Positions 54,612 to 63,438 of a stretch of DNA of 64,000 nucleotides are shown piece by piece (positions within the stretch are counted from its first letter, which is position 1; the number at the start of each line of letters is the position of its first letter). The stretch is from an uncultured Bacilli bacterium (GTDB lineage Bacteria; Bacillota_I; Bacilli_A; RF39; UBA660): NCBI GenBank assembly GCA_934098565.1, contig CAKOON010000003.1, forward strand, positions 1 through 64,000, written 5' to 3'. The notes under the pieces are model-generated. The model was not told the DNA's origin and did not search any database. It was given only the letters and a program-made list of their open reading frames with translations. The position numbers were made by a program, and so were the translations under genes.

Positions 54612-54718
54612 AAGTGTTTAAAAAAGCCATAAATCTAATTAAATGTACTAAAGGAACAGATTATAATATAGGATATTTGGGGAAAAATCAAAAAAATATT
54701 GTATGTTTTATGGGTAAT

Positions 54719-54871
54719 ATGGAAAAGATATATACTAAGTTAGTAAGGGATAATATTTTAGAGATTATTGAGGAATATGGCATTTATTTAGATGCGAAAA
54801 AGATTTCAAGACAAGAAAAAGCTAAGAAAAAAATGGCTTTGTTAAAAGATTATATTTACAAAAGACGATAA
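54719..54871 (+). pseudogene. MazG-like nucleotide pyrophosphohydrolase with internal deletion
   Basis: MEKIYTKLVRDNILEIIEE is the N-terminal signature of small PRA-PH/MazG-like proteins (usually KLVRDKIPEII). It is joined in frame to KISRQEKAKKKMALLKDYIY, which resembles their C-terminal helix (R-EKA-KRGGF). The roughly 60 residues between, which hold the metal-binding EEXXE motifs, are missing, so the product cannot be active. Confidence 0.65.
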
Positions 54872-54913
54872 AGTAGGTAAGATAAAAGAAATTTGGGAAG
54901 AGGGAATATATCA

Positions 54914-56866
54914 ATGTTTGAATTAGTATCTAAATATCAACCAAGTGGCGACCAGCCAGAAGCAATAAAAGAGTTAGTAGAGGGAATAAAGGCGGGTAAA
55001 AAAGAACAAGTTTTATTGGGCGCCACGGGTACTGGTAAAACTTTTACGATTGCTAATGTTATTGCTAAAACGAATAAACCAACGTTAGTACTTGCTCATA
55101 ATAAGACTTTGGCCGGTCAACTTTATTCAGAGTTAAAAGAGTTTTTTCCACATAATCATGTTGAATACTTTGTTTCATATTATGATTACTATCAACCAGA
55201 AGCTTATGTTCCTTCAAGTGATACTTATATTGAAAAAGATAGTTCTATTAACGATGAAATTGATGAGTTAAGACATGGGGCGACAAGTAGTCTAATTAAT
55301 AATCGAGATGTTATCGTTGTAGCAAGTGTTTCTTGTATCTATGGTATTGGGGATAAAGAAGATTATGTTAATTCAATGTTAATACTTAGTGTCGGGCAGA
55401 AGATTAGTCGAGGACAGATTCTAGATAGATTAGTAGATATGACTTATGAGAGAAATGATTTAGACTTTCATAGAGGGACTTTTAGAGTCCATGGGGATAC
55501 TATTGACATTATTATGGCTAGTGAAAAGGCTCATGGGATAAGAATAGAGTTATTTGGCGATGAAGTAGATAGAATAGATATATTTGACCCATTGACAGGG
55601 GTAATAGAAAAACAAGTTAAGAATATATCTATATTTCCTGCAACCCATTTTGTTACTAGTAAAGATAAGTTAAATGAGGCTATTAGAAGAATAGGGGAAG
55701 AGTTAGAGAGTAGATTAAAGTATCTTAAAGATAATAATAAGTTATTAGAAGAACAAAGATTAAGAGAAAGAGTTAACTATGATATAGAGATGTTAAAAGA
55801 GACTGGTTTTTGTAATGGAGTAGAGAATTATTCTAGACATTTAGCTTTAAGAGGAGAGGGAGAGACACCTTCTACTTTGATGGATTTCTTTCCTAAAGAC
55901 TTCTTATTAGTAGTAGATGAATCTCATGTAACATTACCGCAAGTAAGAGGTATGTATAATGGGGATAGAATGCGTAAACAAACACTTGTAGATTATGGAT
56001 TTAGATTACCTAGTGCTTTGGATAATAGACCTCTTAAGTATGAGGAGTTTGAAAGTAAGATTAATCAAGTTATCTATGTATCAGCAACTCCAGGGGACTT
56101 AGAGTTAGAACATACCCATAATAAGTATGTCGAACAGATTATTAGACCTACTGGTTTATTAGACCCAGAAATAGAAGTTCGAAAGACAGAAGGCCAAATT
56201 GATGATATAATTAGTGAAATTAATATTCGGAAAGAAAGAAATGAAAGAGTCTTAATAACTACTTTGACAATTAGAATGGCAGAAGAATTAACAAATTATT
56301 TAAAAGAAGTTGGCATTAAAGTAGAGTATTTACATAGTGAAGTTAAGACGTTAGAGCGACTTAAAATTATTCATGATTTAAGATGTGGAAAATACGATTG
56401 TGTTGTTGGTATTAACTTGTTAAGAGAAGGAATTGATATTCCGGAGGTGTCTTTAATATGTATTATGGATGCTGATAAACAAGGATTCTTAAGAAGTACG
56501 AGGAGTTTAATTCAGACGGTCGGTAGAGCGGCTAGAAATGCCAATGGTCATGTTATTATGTATGCAGATACAGTAAGTCAAGCGATGGATGAGACGATTA
56601 AAGAAACTAATAGACGTCGTAGTATTCAAGAAAAGTATAATAAAGAACATGGTATTGTACCAAAGACAATTATTAAAGAGATAAGAGAAGTTGTTTCTAA
56701 TGAAATTAAGGAAAATAACGGTAATAAGAAGACAAAGATGAATAAGAAAGAGAAAGCATTGTTAATGCAGTCAATTGAAACTCAGATGAATGAAGCTGCT
56801 AAAAACTTAGATTTTGAAAGGGCAATGGAATTAAGAGATATCTTATTTGAAATGAAAAGTAATTAA
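54914..56866 (+). CDS. uvrB: UvrABC excision nuclease subunit B
   Basis: 650 residues from ATG 54914, with AGAGGGAA upstream. Walker A GATGTGKTF near residue 40, the beta-hairpin region YYDYYQPEAYVPSSDTYIEKD, DESH helicase motif (VVDESHVTLPQ), motif V/VI (GINLLREGIDIPE, QTVGRAARN) and a C-terminal UVR motif (EAAKNLDFERAMELRDIL). UvrB loads on damaged DNA with UvrA and forms the incision complex with UvrC. uvrA does not follow within the window. Confidence 0.97.
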   Translation: MFELVSKYQPSGDQPEAIKELVEGIKAGKKEQVLLGATGTGKTFTIANVIAKTNKPTLVLAHNKTLAGQLYSELKEFFPHNHVEYFVSYYDYYQPEAYVPSSDTYIEKDSSINDEIDELRHGATSSLINNRDVIVVASVSCIYGIGDKEDYVNSMLILSVGQKISRGQILDRLVDMTYERNDLDFHRGTFRVHGDTIDIIMASEKAHGIRIELFGDEVDRIDIFDPLTGVIEKQVKNISIFPATHFVTSKDKLNEAIRRIGEELESRLKYLKDNNKLLEEQRLRERVNYDIEMLKETGFCNGVENYSRHLALRGEGETPSTLMDFFPKDFLLVVDESHVTLPQVRGMYNGDRMRKQTLVDYGFRLPSALDNRPLKYEEFESKINQVIYVSATPGDLELEHTHNKYVEQIIRPTGLLDPEIEVRKTEGQIDDIISEINIRKERNERVLITTLTIRMAEELTNYLKEVGIKVEYLHSEVKTLERLKIIHDLRCGKYDCVVGINLLREGIDIPEVSLICIMDADKQGFLRSTRSLIQTVGRAARNANGHVIMYADTVSQAMDETIKETNRRRSIQEKYNKEHGIVPKTIIKEIREVVSNEIKENNGNKKTKMNKKEKALLMQSIETQMNEAAKNLDFERAMELRDILFEMKSN

Positions 56867-56871
56867 AAAAT

Positions 56872-56898
56872 GTCACTTAGTAACTGGGTGGCTTTTTT
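56872..56898 (+). terminator. Rho-independent terminator
   Basis: GTCACTTA pairs with TGGGTGGC (G-T pairs included) around a 5-nt loop, followed by T6, just after uvrB. Confidence 0.65.
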
Positions 56899-57043
56899 AA
56901 ATAAAGATTTTATCTATACAAAACAAAGATTGTATCATGATTGAAATAGTATAATTGACTAACTTTTTGATAAAAAGTAAAAATAAAATGCAATAAACTA
57001 TCCAAAAAAACTTAAAGAGATATATACTAAATAAAGATAAATA

Positions 57044-57052
57044 TGCTATAAT
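57044..57052 (+). promoter_or_regulatory. Extended -10 promoter for the pyrophosphatase gene
   Basis: TGCTATAAT: a perfect -10 with the upstream TG dinucleotide, 28 bp before the ATG. A -35 match is poor, as allowed for extended -10 promoters. Confidence 0.6.
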
Positions 57053-57080
57053 ACCACTAGCAAAGAGGAAGTGTAGTTAT

Positions 57081-58694
57081 ATGAAGAAAACATATGTCAT
57101 TGGACATAAAAAACCAGATACTGATTCTGTGTGTGCTTCTATTAGTTATTCTTATTTAAAGAATAAGTTGGGATGGAATACAGAACCAAGAGTATTAGGC
57201 AATGTTAATAAAGAAACAAAGTTTGTTTTAGATTATTTTAAGGTTGATGAACCTAGATATCTTAATGACGTAAAAGTAGAAATTAAAGATATGGCTTATC
57301 TTAAAGATGCCTATATTAATGAACATACATCTATTGAAAAAACATTCAAGGAGTTACAACGATTAGGGGTAACAGGCCTACCTTTAGTAGATGAAAATCA
57401 TAAGTTAAAGGGCTATATTAATGTTAAAGAAATGGCTAAAATAATTATTGAAGGCGATTTATATGAATTAAATACATCTTATGATAATATTTTAGAAGTT
57501 TTAGATGGGAAAGAAATTTTAAGATTTGATGATAGGATTAAGGGAAACATAATCGCCGCAGCTTATAAGAGCAAGACTTTTACTGAACGTGTAGAACTTA
57601 ATAATGATAATATTTTAATTGTTGCTGATAGACAATATATTATTGATTATGCAATTGACAAAGGTGTTAAGCTAATCATTATTGTAGGGGATAGAGAATT
57701 CCCAGAAGAGTTATTAGAAAAAGCTAAGAAGAATAGAGTAAATGTAATTAGTACTCCAGCTTCAACGTATGCTACTGCTAATAAGATGAAATTATGTAAT
57801 TATATTGAGACTGTTAATATTAATCCAAATCCAATTAAATTTACAGATTCTGACTATCGTGATAATTTTATTAGTATTTCTAATAAATATGGTCATACCA
57901 ACTATCCAATTGTTGACCAAGATAATACCTGTGTGGGTATGTTGAGATTAATTGATCAAAATAACTATGATAAAAATAATGTGATTTTAGTTGACCATAA
58001 TCAACCTGCTCAGAGTGTTGAAGGCTTAGAAGAAGCTAATATCATGGAAATTATTGATCATCATAACTTAGGCAACTTAGGTACACAAATACCTATTCAG
58101 TTTAGATCTATGCCAGTAGGGTGTACTTGTACTTTGATTTATCAAATATTTAAGGAAAATAACATTGAAATTCCCGAAAATATAGCTGGTTTAATGTTGA
58201 GTGCTATTTTATCAGATACTTTATTGTTAAAGAGTCCAACGACTACGGATATGGATGTTGAAGTGGCTCGTAAGTTAGCTGCTATTGCTAACTTAGATAT
58301 TCAAGAATATGGGATGTCTATGTTAAAAGCTGGTTCATCTATTAAAGGAATGAATATTCCAGAAATTGTTGAACAAGATTTTAAAACATTTAAATTAGGC
58401 GAAGTTTCTTTAGGAATTGGTCAAGTTATGACGATGGATTTTGAAGAGATAGCTAAAGATATGCCTAAATATATTGAGCATTTAGATGATATGTGTGTTA
58501 AGAATAATTACAAAGTAGCTGTTTTATTTGTTACTGACCCAGTTAAAAATGGTTCTTATGTCATTTATAGTACTGGTAATGATGCGTTAATAAGAGAAGC
58601 TTATAAGGACAGTAATTTAGTTGAAGGAACATATCTTGATGGTATGGTATCAAGAAAGAAACAAATGTATCCACAGTTAGCTGCTGTAATCTAA
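57081..58694 (+). CDS. CBS-domain manganese-dependent inorganic pyrophosphatase
   Basis: 537 residues, about 230 longer than a simple family II pyrophosphatase. VIGHKKPDTDSVCAS opens the DHH domain; a CBS pair (about 75-125 and 245-300) and a DRTGG-like insert lie within it; then LVDHNQP, IIDHHNLG and the DHHA2 domain near the C-terminus. The enzyme splits pyrophosphate; adenine nucleotides bound by CBS domains regulate it in characterised relatives. GAGGAAG precedes the ATG. Confidence 0.93.
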   Translation: MKKTYVIGHKKPDTDSVCASISYSYLKNKLGWNTEPRVLGNVNKETKFVLDYFKVDEPRYLNDVKVEIKDMAYLKDAYINEHTSIEKTFKELQRLGVTGLPLVDENHKLKGYINVKEMAKIIIEGDLYELNTSYDNILEVLDGKEILRFDDRIKGNIIAAAYKSKTFTERVELNNDNILIVADRQYIIDYAIDKGVKLIIIVGDREFPEELLEKAKKNRVNVISTPASTYATANKMKLCNYIETVNINPNPIKFTDSDYRDNFISISNKYGHTNYPIVDQDNTCVGMLRLIDQNNYDKNNVILVDHNQPAQSVEGLEEANIMEIIDHHNLGNLGTQIPIQFRSMPVGCTCTLIYQIFKENNIEIPENIAGLMLSAILSDTLLLKSPTTTDMDVEVARKLAAIANLDIQEYGMSMLKAGSSIKGMNIPEIVEQDFKTFKLGEVSLGIGQVMTMDFEEIAKDMPKYIEHLDDMCVKNNYKVAVLFVTDPVKNGSYVIYSTGNDALIREAYKDSNLVEGTYLDGMVSRKKQMYPQLAAVI

Positions 58695-58718
58695 GAGTCA
58701 GGATTGGCTCTTTTTTTT
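58693..58718 (+). terminator. Rho-independent terminator
   Basis: AAGAGTCA pairs with TGGCTCTT (one G-T pair) around GGAT, followed by T8. The stem begins inside the stop codon of the preceding gene. Confidence 0.85.
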
Positions 58719-58885
58719 GATTTTCAACGATAAAAATGTAAAGCAAATGTCAAGATTAATGGAAATATAAAATACTTTGGAATTTTTGAAAAAAAATCGC
58801 CATCGACCGCCATTATATATATGTAAGAATAATTTTTTAAATTCTTACAATTTGCAGTTTAAGATGAAAGGCAGTTGATGGTTGT

Positions 58886-59249
58886 ATGCAAAAAAGAATA
58901 AAAAAACGAAGAAAGGGAAGAAGAAAGGGAATAAGATGGCAAATAGTTCCAGAGGATAAGATTATTGGTTTATATTATGATTTTATGTTCTGTCCAGTAT
59001 TTGGAGATAGTAATTTAAGTTTTGCTAATAAAATGTGGCATACTTATCTTGATGAGAGAGAAGAAAAAGTATTTCTTTGGTGTCAATTAATGAATACTGA
59101 GGATTTAGCAACTTTTCGAGAAAGAGGCTTTAAATAAGGATAAAAATATAATTGTTAAAAATCTTACGAAGGCTGGTTTTAAGAATGAGGAAATTGCTAA
59201 AATGATTAATATGTCCTTAGATGATATTAAGAAAATAAAAAATAGTTAA
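58886..59249 (+). pseudogene. Probable Rpn-type nuclease/transposase remnant
   Basis: A first frame (to 59137) has LYYDFMFCPVFGDSNLSFANKMW, reminiscent of the N-terminus of Rpn-family proteins, after a very basic KKRRKGRRKG start. Another frame (about 59135-59249) ends NLTKAGFKNEEIAKMINMSLDDIKKI, the family's typical C-terminal helix pair, much as in the pseudogene at 12358. The core is missing, so the element has been deleted internally and frameshifted. The family assignment of the first half is weak. Confidence 0.45.
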
Positions 59250-59272
59250 TTGAATAACCTGATAGAAAAGTT

Positions 59273-59539
59273 CTACCAGTTTTTATTCATATAAAGATAA
59301 AATAATAAAAAATGAATAACAATACTTAGGACAATATTTAGTTTAAAATACCACTTTTTAGTCTTATGATGACAAAGATACATCCCGACTATTGTACCAA
59401 CGAAGCCACCAAAAATGGTAGAAAGCAGCAAAGTTTTTTCAGAAATACGTCTTTTTCTTTTGATTGCTAAGTGTTTGTCTAAGGAATAAAGAAAAAAACT
59501 AAGAACATTTATAAATAAATAATAATAAACAAGATACAT
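59273..59539 (-). CDS. DUF1294 family membrane protein
   Basis: 88 residues on the - strand from ATG 59539 (GGTGAT upstream); a longer frame reaches back over the next gene's start and is unlikely. YYYLFINVLSFFLYSLDKHLAIKRKRRISEKTLL, GGFVGTIVGMYLCHHKTKKWYFK are the DUF1294 motifs: three helices with the D-K-x-A...RI-E--L loop and GG-G...HKT-K-F. Function unknown. Divergent from the SDR gene. Confidence 0.88.
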   Translation of the reverse strand: MYLVYYYLFINVLSFFLYSLDKHLAIKRKRRISEKTLLLSTIFGGFVGTIVGMYLCHHKTKKWYFKLNIVLSIVIHFLLFYLYMNKNW

Positions 59540-59607
59540 TTTATCACCAAGATAATTATAAATGAAATTAGGAAAATATGATATACTAAAGATGAAAGTA
59601 GGTACAT

Positions 59608-60363
59608 ATGAAAGCATTGATAACAGGGGCATCAAGTGGACTTGGCAGAGATATGGCAAGATACTTAGCTTTTTTAAATTGGGATTTAATCTTAGTAGCG
59701 AGAAGAATGGAACGGTTGGAGGAGCTTCAACGAGAATTAAAGACTTCAGTAGAAATTATTTCTTTAGATTTGGGGAAAGAAGAAAATTGTTACAAGTTAT
59801 ATGAAATGACGAAAGATAAAGAAATCGACCTTCTAATTAATAATGCCGGCTTTGGTTTATTTGGTTTAACGACACAGACGCCTTTAGAAAGAGAACTAGA
59901 GATGATTAATCTTAATGTTAAGGCTGTGCATATCTTAACTAAGTTATTTCTTCAAGATTTTTATAAAAAAGATAAAGGAAGAATACTAAATGTGGCTTCA
60001 TCGGCTGGATTTTTAGCCGGACCACGTCTTAATACTTATTATGCGACAAAGAATTATGTTTTGAAATTTACTTTGGCTATTTATGAAGAACTACGTCATC
60101 AGAAGAGTAATGTCAAAATGTCTTGTTTATGTCCGGGACCAGTAGCTACAGAATTTAATAAGGTTGCAGGTGGAAAATTCAATATTGAAGAAAAAAAGTC
60201 TTATCAAGTAGCAAAATATGCTATCGACAAGACACTTCAAAATAAATTAATTATTGTACCTGGATTAAGTGTTAGATTAGGTTTGTTTTTTAATCGTTTT
60301 CTTCCTACAAAATTATCTCTTCGCATTGTTTATCATATTCAAGAGCGAAAAGTTAGAAAATGA
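59608..60363 (+). CDS. Short-chain dehydrogenase (YqjQ-like)
   Basis: 251 residues. GASSGLG cofactor motif, ARR at the second strand (NADP preference suggested by the Arg pair), NNAGFG, ASSAG catalytic Ser and YYATKNYV with Tyr/Lys, CPGPVATEF. The C-terminal extension (SVRLGLFFNRFLPTKLSLRIVYHIQ) is typical of the YqjQ/DltE-like oxidoreductases. Substrate unknown. AAGTAGG lies upstream of the ATG. Confidence 0.88.
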   Translation: MKALITGASSGLGRDMARYLAFLNWDLILVARRMERLEELQRELKTSVEIISLDLGKEENCYKLYEMTKDKEIDLLINNAGFGLFGLTTQTPLERELEMINLNVKAVHILTKLFLQDFYKKDKGRILNVASSAGFLAGPRLNTYYATKNYVLKFTLAIYEELRHQKSNVKMSCLCPGPVATEFNKVAGGKFNIEEKKSYQVAKYAIDKTLQNKLIIVPGLSVRLGLFFNRFLPTKLSLRIVYHIQERKVRK

Positions 60364-60825
60364 TTATGGTTTTAATGTCAATCTTTTTTGTTTAACTAGG
60401 TTAATAGCATCGTTGATATGATTTTCTTGAATCCCATCATCTGTTGGGGTTTGAATAAAATGTTCTTGAATTTCTGGTACTTCTTCCAGATTCTCGTCTT
60501 CTAAAATTAGGTATCTTGGAACTTCATGAGTTTTTAAGTAATCTAATATTTCTTGACTTTTATTATCATCAATTTGTTTAGTAGTACCAACTATTGTAAA
60601 TCCTTTTTGCATAAAGGCTTGTACTAGTTCGCTAAAATCATTTTCTAGTCTTAATGAAGAAATAAAAACAATCTTACCGTTAATTTCTTGTATCAATTTA
60701 TACAATAAACTTAATTTATCTTTATTGACATTAAATCTCGCAAAAACATCATTTTTATTTTTACTAGTAACTGTAGCATAATCACTTAAAACTCCTTCAA
60801 TTCCTAAAAATACTGTTGTTTCCAT
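60364..60825 (-). CDS. HAD-like protein lacking catalytic aspartates
   Basis: 153 residues on the - strand. The order VFLGIEGVL, KIVFISSLR, RYLILEDENLEEVP resembles the HAD domain related to Swiss-army-knife RNA repair proteins (FLDIDGVL, SSWR, DD). Here residues 8 and 10, the DXD nucleophile and acid/base, are Gly and Glu, so phosphatase activity by the usual mechanism is not expected. It starts at ATG 60825 and is convergent with the SDR gene, with no gap. Confidence 0.65.
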   Translation of the reverse strand: METTVFLGIEGVLSDYATVTSKNKNDVFARFNVNKDKLSLLYKLIQEINGKIVFISSLRLENDFSELVQAFMQKGFTIVGTTKQIDDNKSQEILDYLKTHEVPRYLILEDENLEEVPEIQEHFIQTPTDDGIQENHINDAINLVKQKRLTLKP

Positions 60826-60890
60826 AAAATCACCGGCAATTATTATAAATAATTTTTGGACTTTTGTATATACTATTAATGGTGAAATGT

Positions 60891-61391
60891 ATGAAAAATA
60901 GTAAAAATAATAGTTTAAATCAAGAAAAAGTTAATTATAAAATGTTATTATTGTTTATTGGCTTGGCTTTAGCGGCTGGTTTTCTAGGTTCTTTATTAGG
61001 TGGAAATATGAATAGTTTTAAAACTTTAAAAAAGCCTTTCTTTTCGCCACCTCCTATCGTCTTCCCGATTGTCTGGACAATTCTTTATATTTTAATGGGG
61101 ATTTCTTCTTATTTAGTATGCTGTAATAAGACGGATAAAAAGTTTAAAAAAAGAGCTTGTTTCTTTTATCTAGCTCAGTTATTGGTTAATACTTTATGGT
61201 CGTTATTTTTCTTTCGACTTGGATGGTTATTTTTTGCTTTTATTTGGTTACTTCTATTGATTGTTTTAGTTGTTATAATGATTATTAAGTTTTATAAGTT
61301 AAAACCCTTGGCGGCTTATTTGCAAATACCTTATATTTTATGGTTGGTAGTAGCCGGAGCGTTAAATATTTCTATAGTTTTGTTGAATTAA
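60891..61391 (+). CDS. tspO: TspO/MBR family protein
   Basis: 166 residues from ATG 60891 (GGTGA upstream). Five membrane helices with the family motifs KKPFFSPPPIVFPIVWTILYILMGIS, NTLWSLFFF and AYLQIPYILWLVVAGALNISIVLLN. TspO proteins bind tetrapyrroles and affect stress or porphyrin responses. The N-terminal polar stretch (residues 1-16) is longer than average. Confidence 0.92.
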   Translation: MKNSKNNSLNQEKVNYKMLLLFIGLALAAGFLGSLLGGNMNSFKTLKKPFFSPPPIVFPIVWTILYILMGISSYLVCCNKTDKKFKKRACFFYLAQLLVNTLWSLFFFRLGWLFFAFIWLLLLIVLVVIMIIKFYKLKPLAAYLQIPYILWLVVAGALNISIVLLN

Positions 61392-61477
61392 AAACTTAAA
61401 GGAAGGAAAATTTAATTAAGGTTATTAGGGTTCATTCGATAAGATGAAGCTCAAAAAAAGACGGAATTTCAATATAC

Positions 61478-61526
61478 AAAGTGTAATGATTTATTACAGA
61501 AATGTAATTCATTGTTGCACTTTTTT
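61478..61526. terminator. Bidirectional terminator between convergent genes
   Basis: Outer arms AAAGTG/CACTTT and inner arms ATTAC/GTAAT build a long interrupted hairpin with T6 on the tspO side and an A-rich flank on the other. It ends at the stop codon of the convergent zincin gene. Confidence 0.65.
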
Positions 61527-62822
61527 CTATCTTTTGGGTGGCTTTTCTTGGGAACGAAGGTAGTTTATTTGCATTTCTAAATAGTCTTGAAGATAAGGAT
61601 TGTTGGTGTTATGATAATCGCTTTCTAATTCCAAAAAGTTTTTTCTTCTGACAGTGCCATTTTCATTTAAATAGATGGTATTTAATAGTTGAAAATTTGG
61701 CTGTTTTAATATTTGGTTATTGTTTTCAATAAGAATGTCAAGTAGCTCGTGATTACGCATAGCTTCCTCTGGACTATTTTGGTTTCTTTTGACAAAAAAA
61801 TTTTGGCTGTTAGGTAGTTTTTCAAAGGGGAAGTTATCAGTATATATAATTGAACCAGTTTTAAAATCAATGCTATAGTAGTTCATTTGCGCTTGTTCCA
61901 TGACTTCTCTTGTTTCATCACTATATTTTGTAATGTCTTCTTCGGAAACTAAATCTTTTAGAGTTTTAATTAGTTCTCTAACAAAGGTATCAGCATTTTT
62001 ATTAGCTGTTATTTCTTCATAATTTATTTTATAATTATCCTTCTTATATATATCTTGGTAACCGTATTTTTCGGCTAAAGAACGACATGCCCTCCCAATA
62101 CAATATTCCATCAAATATTTTAAATTGTGATTTTGAAGTCCCATTTTAAGTTCATAAGTAATTTTTGTATGAACTAATTCATGAATGATTACAAATGTTA
62201 AATAGAGTACAGTCATTTCGTCATTATATATTTTTTCTAAGAAATCTTTATTAAGGTTTATAGTGCAAATGCCTGCGCTGGAACCTAGGCTAAATGTGTC
62301 TTTCTGGTGAGGGCGTGTAGGAAAGAAAAATTCAATATTTGATAATCCCGTTTTTAGGCTTAACTTTTTAGCATAGATTTTAATTATTTTTAAATAATTA
62401 TCATAATTCCAGTAGTTTTTCTTGGCATTAAGAAGTAAGTAGAAATCTTTATCGTTAAAAAGTTCAATGATTTTTGGCATTTTGGGGTCATATTTAACTA
62501 AAGCATTAATTACATCCTTATTAGCTTTGAAAAGTTTATTGTCATCGGCATTTTTGTAGAAACTTACTCTTGTTTCTTTAATTAAATCATCTAGATGAAA
62601 TTTTTCTTTTATTTGGTCAAATTTGGAGTTTTTTAAATTTGAAAAATAAAGATGAATTAGTCGAGAGGTGAGTTCAATAGAAGATTGGGACAATAATTCA
62701 TCTAAATAATTATCTAAGTCTAGGAAATCTTGCATTTCTGAAATGAGATACGTACAATCTTTGCATTTGCCCGTAGCGTTTAATTCATTTTTATAGCCAC
62801 AACTAGGACATTGAAAAATCAT
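61527..62822 (-). CDS. Zinc-ribbon zincin metalloprotease (HELVH), XRE partner
   Basis: 431 residues. A zinc ribbon Cys5-x2-Cys8...Cys20-x2-Cys23 at the N-terminus, a helical middle, then IIHELVHTKI with HELVH at 214-218, and later YEEITANKNADTF where a Glu is the likely third ligand as in IrrE/ImmA- and M48-like zincins. The start overlaps the stop of the XRE gene by one base (TAATG). In ImmR/ImmA-type pairs the protease cleaves the XRE repressor after a signal; that relationship is plausible here, with the zinc ribbon as an unusual added sensor or binding part. Confidence 0.7.
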   Translation of the reverse strand: MIFQCPSCGYKNELNATGKCKDCTYLISEMQDFLDLDNYLDELLSQSSIELTSRLIHLYFSNLKNSKFDQIKEKFHLDDLIKETRVSFYKNADDNKLFKANKDVINALVKYDPKMPKIIELFNDKDFYLLLNAKKNYWNYDNYLKIIKIYAKKLSLKTGLSNIEFFFPTRPHQKDTFSLGSSAGICTINLNKDFLEKIYNDEMTVLYLTFVIIHELVHTKITYELKMGLQNHNLKYLMEYCIGRACRSLAEKYGYQDIYKKDNYKINYEEITANKNADTFVRELIKTLKDLVSEEDITKYSDETREVMEQAQMNYYSIDFKTGSIIYTDNFPFEKLPNSQNFFVKRNQNSPEEAMRNHELLDILIENNNQILKQPNFQLLNTIYLNENGTVRRKNFLELESDYHNTNNPYLQDYLEMQINYLRSQEKPPKR

Positions 62823-63157
62823 TAGTTTAAGTCTCTTTTTCTAATAGCTTCACTATACCAAAGACATTCATCTTTTTCACGGTCTTTTAACATTAAGAAA
62901 TTATTAATCATCTTATAAGTTTTGGGGTTCATACTTTTAATATTGTAACCGGTAAGAGGAGAGTCATCTTCAATCCGACCTAGTAAGTAGTCGCAAGAAG
63001 TATTCAAATAATCAGCTATTTTGATTAAAGCGTCGCAGCTTGGTTGAGCTTTTCCCGACTCATAAGCACTGATTGTTTCTTGTTTAACATTGATGACTTT
63101 GGCTAAGTCAACTTGAGTTATTTTTCTTTTTATTCTTATTTTTTTAATATTGTTCAT
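62822..63157 (-). CDS. XRE family transcriptional regulator
   Basis: 111 residues. The N-terminal HTH is complete (KITQVDLAKVINVKQETISAYESGKAQPSCDALIKIADYLNTSCDYLLGR), followed by about 40 residues of helical tail (PKTYKMINNFLMLKDREKDE). It probably binds near its own promoter in the gap upstream and is co-translated with the zinc-ribbon zincin. Confidence 0.93.
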   Translation of the reverse strand: MNNIKKIRIKRKITQVDLAKVINVKQETISAYESGKAQPSCDALIKIADYLNTSCDYLLGRIEDDSPLTGYNIKSMNPKTYKMINNFLMLKDREKDECLWYSEAIRKRDLN

Positions 63158-63438
63158 AATTATCCTACCATTTCTATTTATATTATAATAGAATTCACAT
63201 TAATTGTAAACGATGAAAAAGATTAATTTTTAACTTATGTGATTTATTAAAATTTAAATTTCTAAATTGGTTCGAAAAGAAAACGGCTTATATATAATAA
63301 TGAAAAAAAGTATTAAGACTTATTATGTTCTAAGTATATAAGATGATAATGAAAATCTTTAGAAAACTCAAGTTCTTAGTTAAGTTTTTTTCCTAAAAGA
63401 TAAAGAATATGTTACAATAACCGGGACATGGGGTATTT
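63158..63438. promoter_or_regulatory. Divergent intergenic region
   Basis: The gap between the XRE gene (-) and the radical SAM gene (+). TACAAT at 63413-63418 is a plausible -10 for the latter, with GGGG before its ATG. No clear palindrome for the XRE protein is visible by eye, and I see no gene. Confidence 0.4.

Noticed and set aside
58886..59249. Intact novel small basic gene at 58886-59137
   Set aside because: A good frame exists, but the continuation in another frame carries an Rpn-type C-terminus, so a remnant is the better explanation.
59540..59659. N-terminal extension of the DUF1294 gene
   Set aside because: The longer frame overlaps the divergent SDR start and promoter; the ATG at 59539 has a ribosome-binding site and matches the family start.
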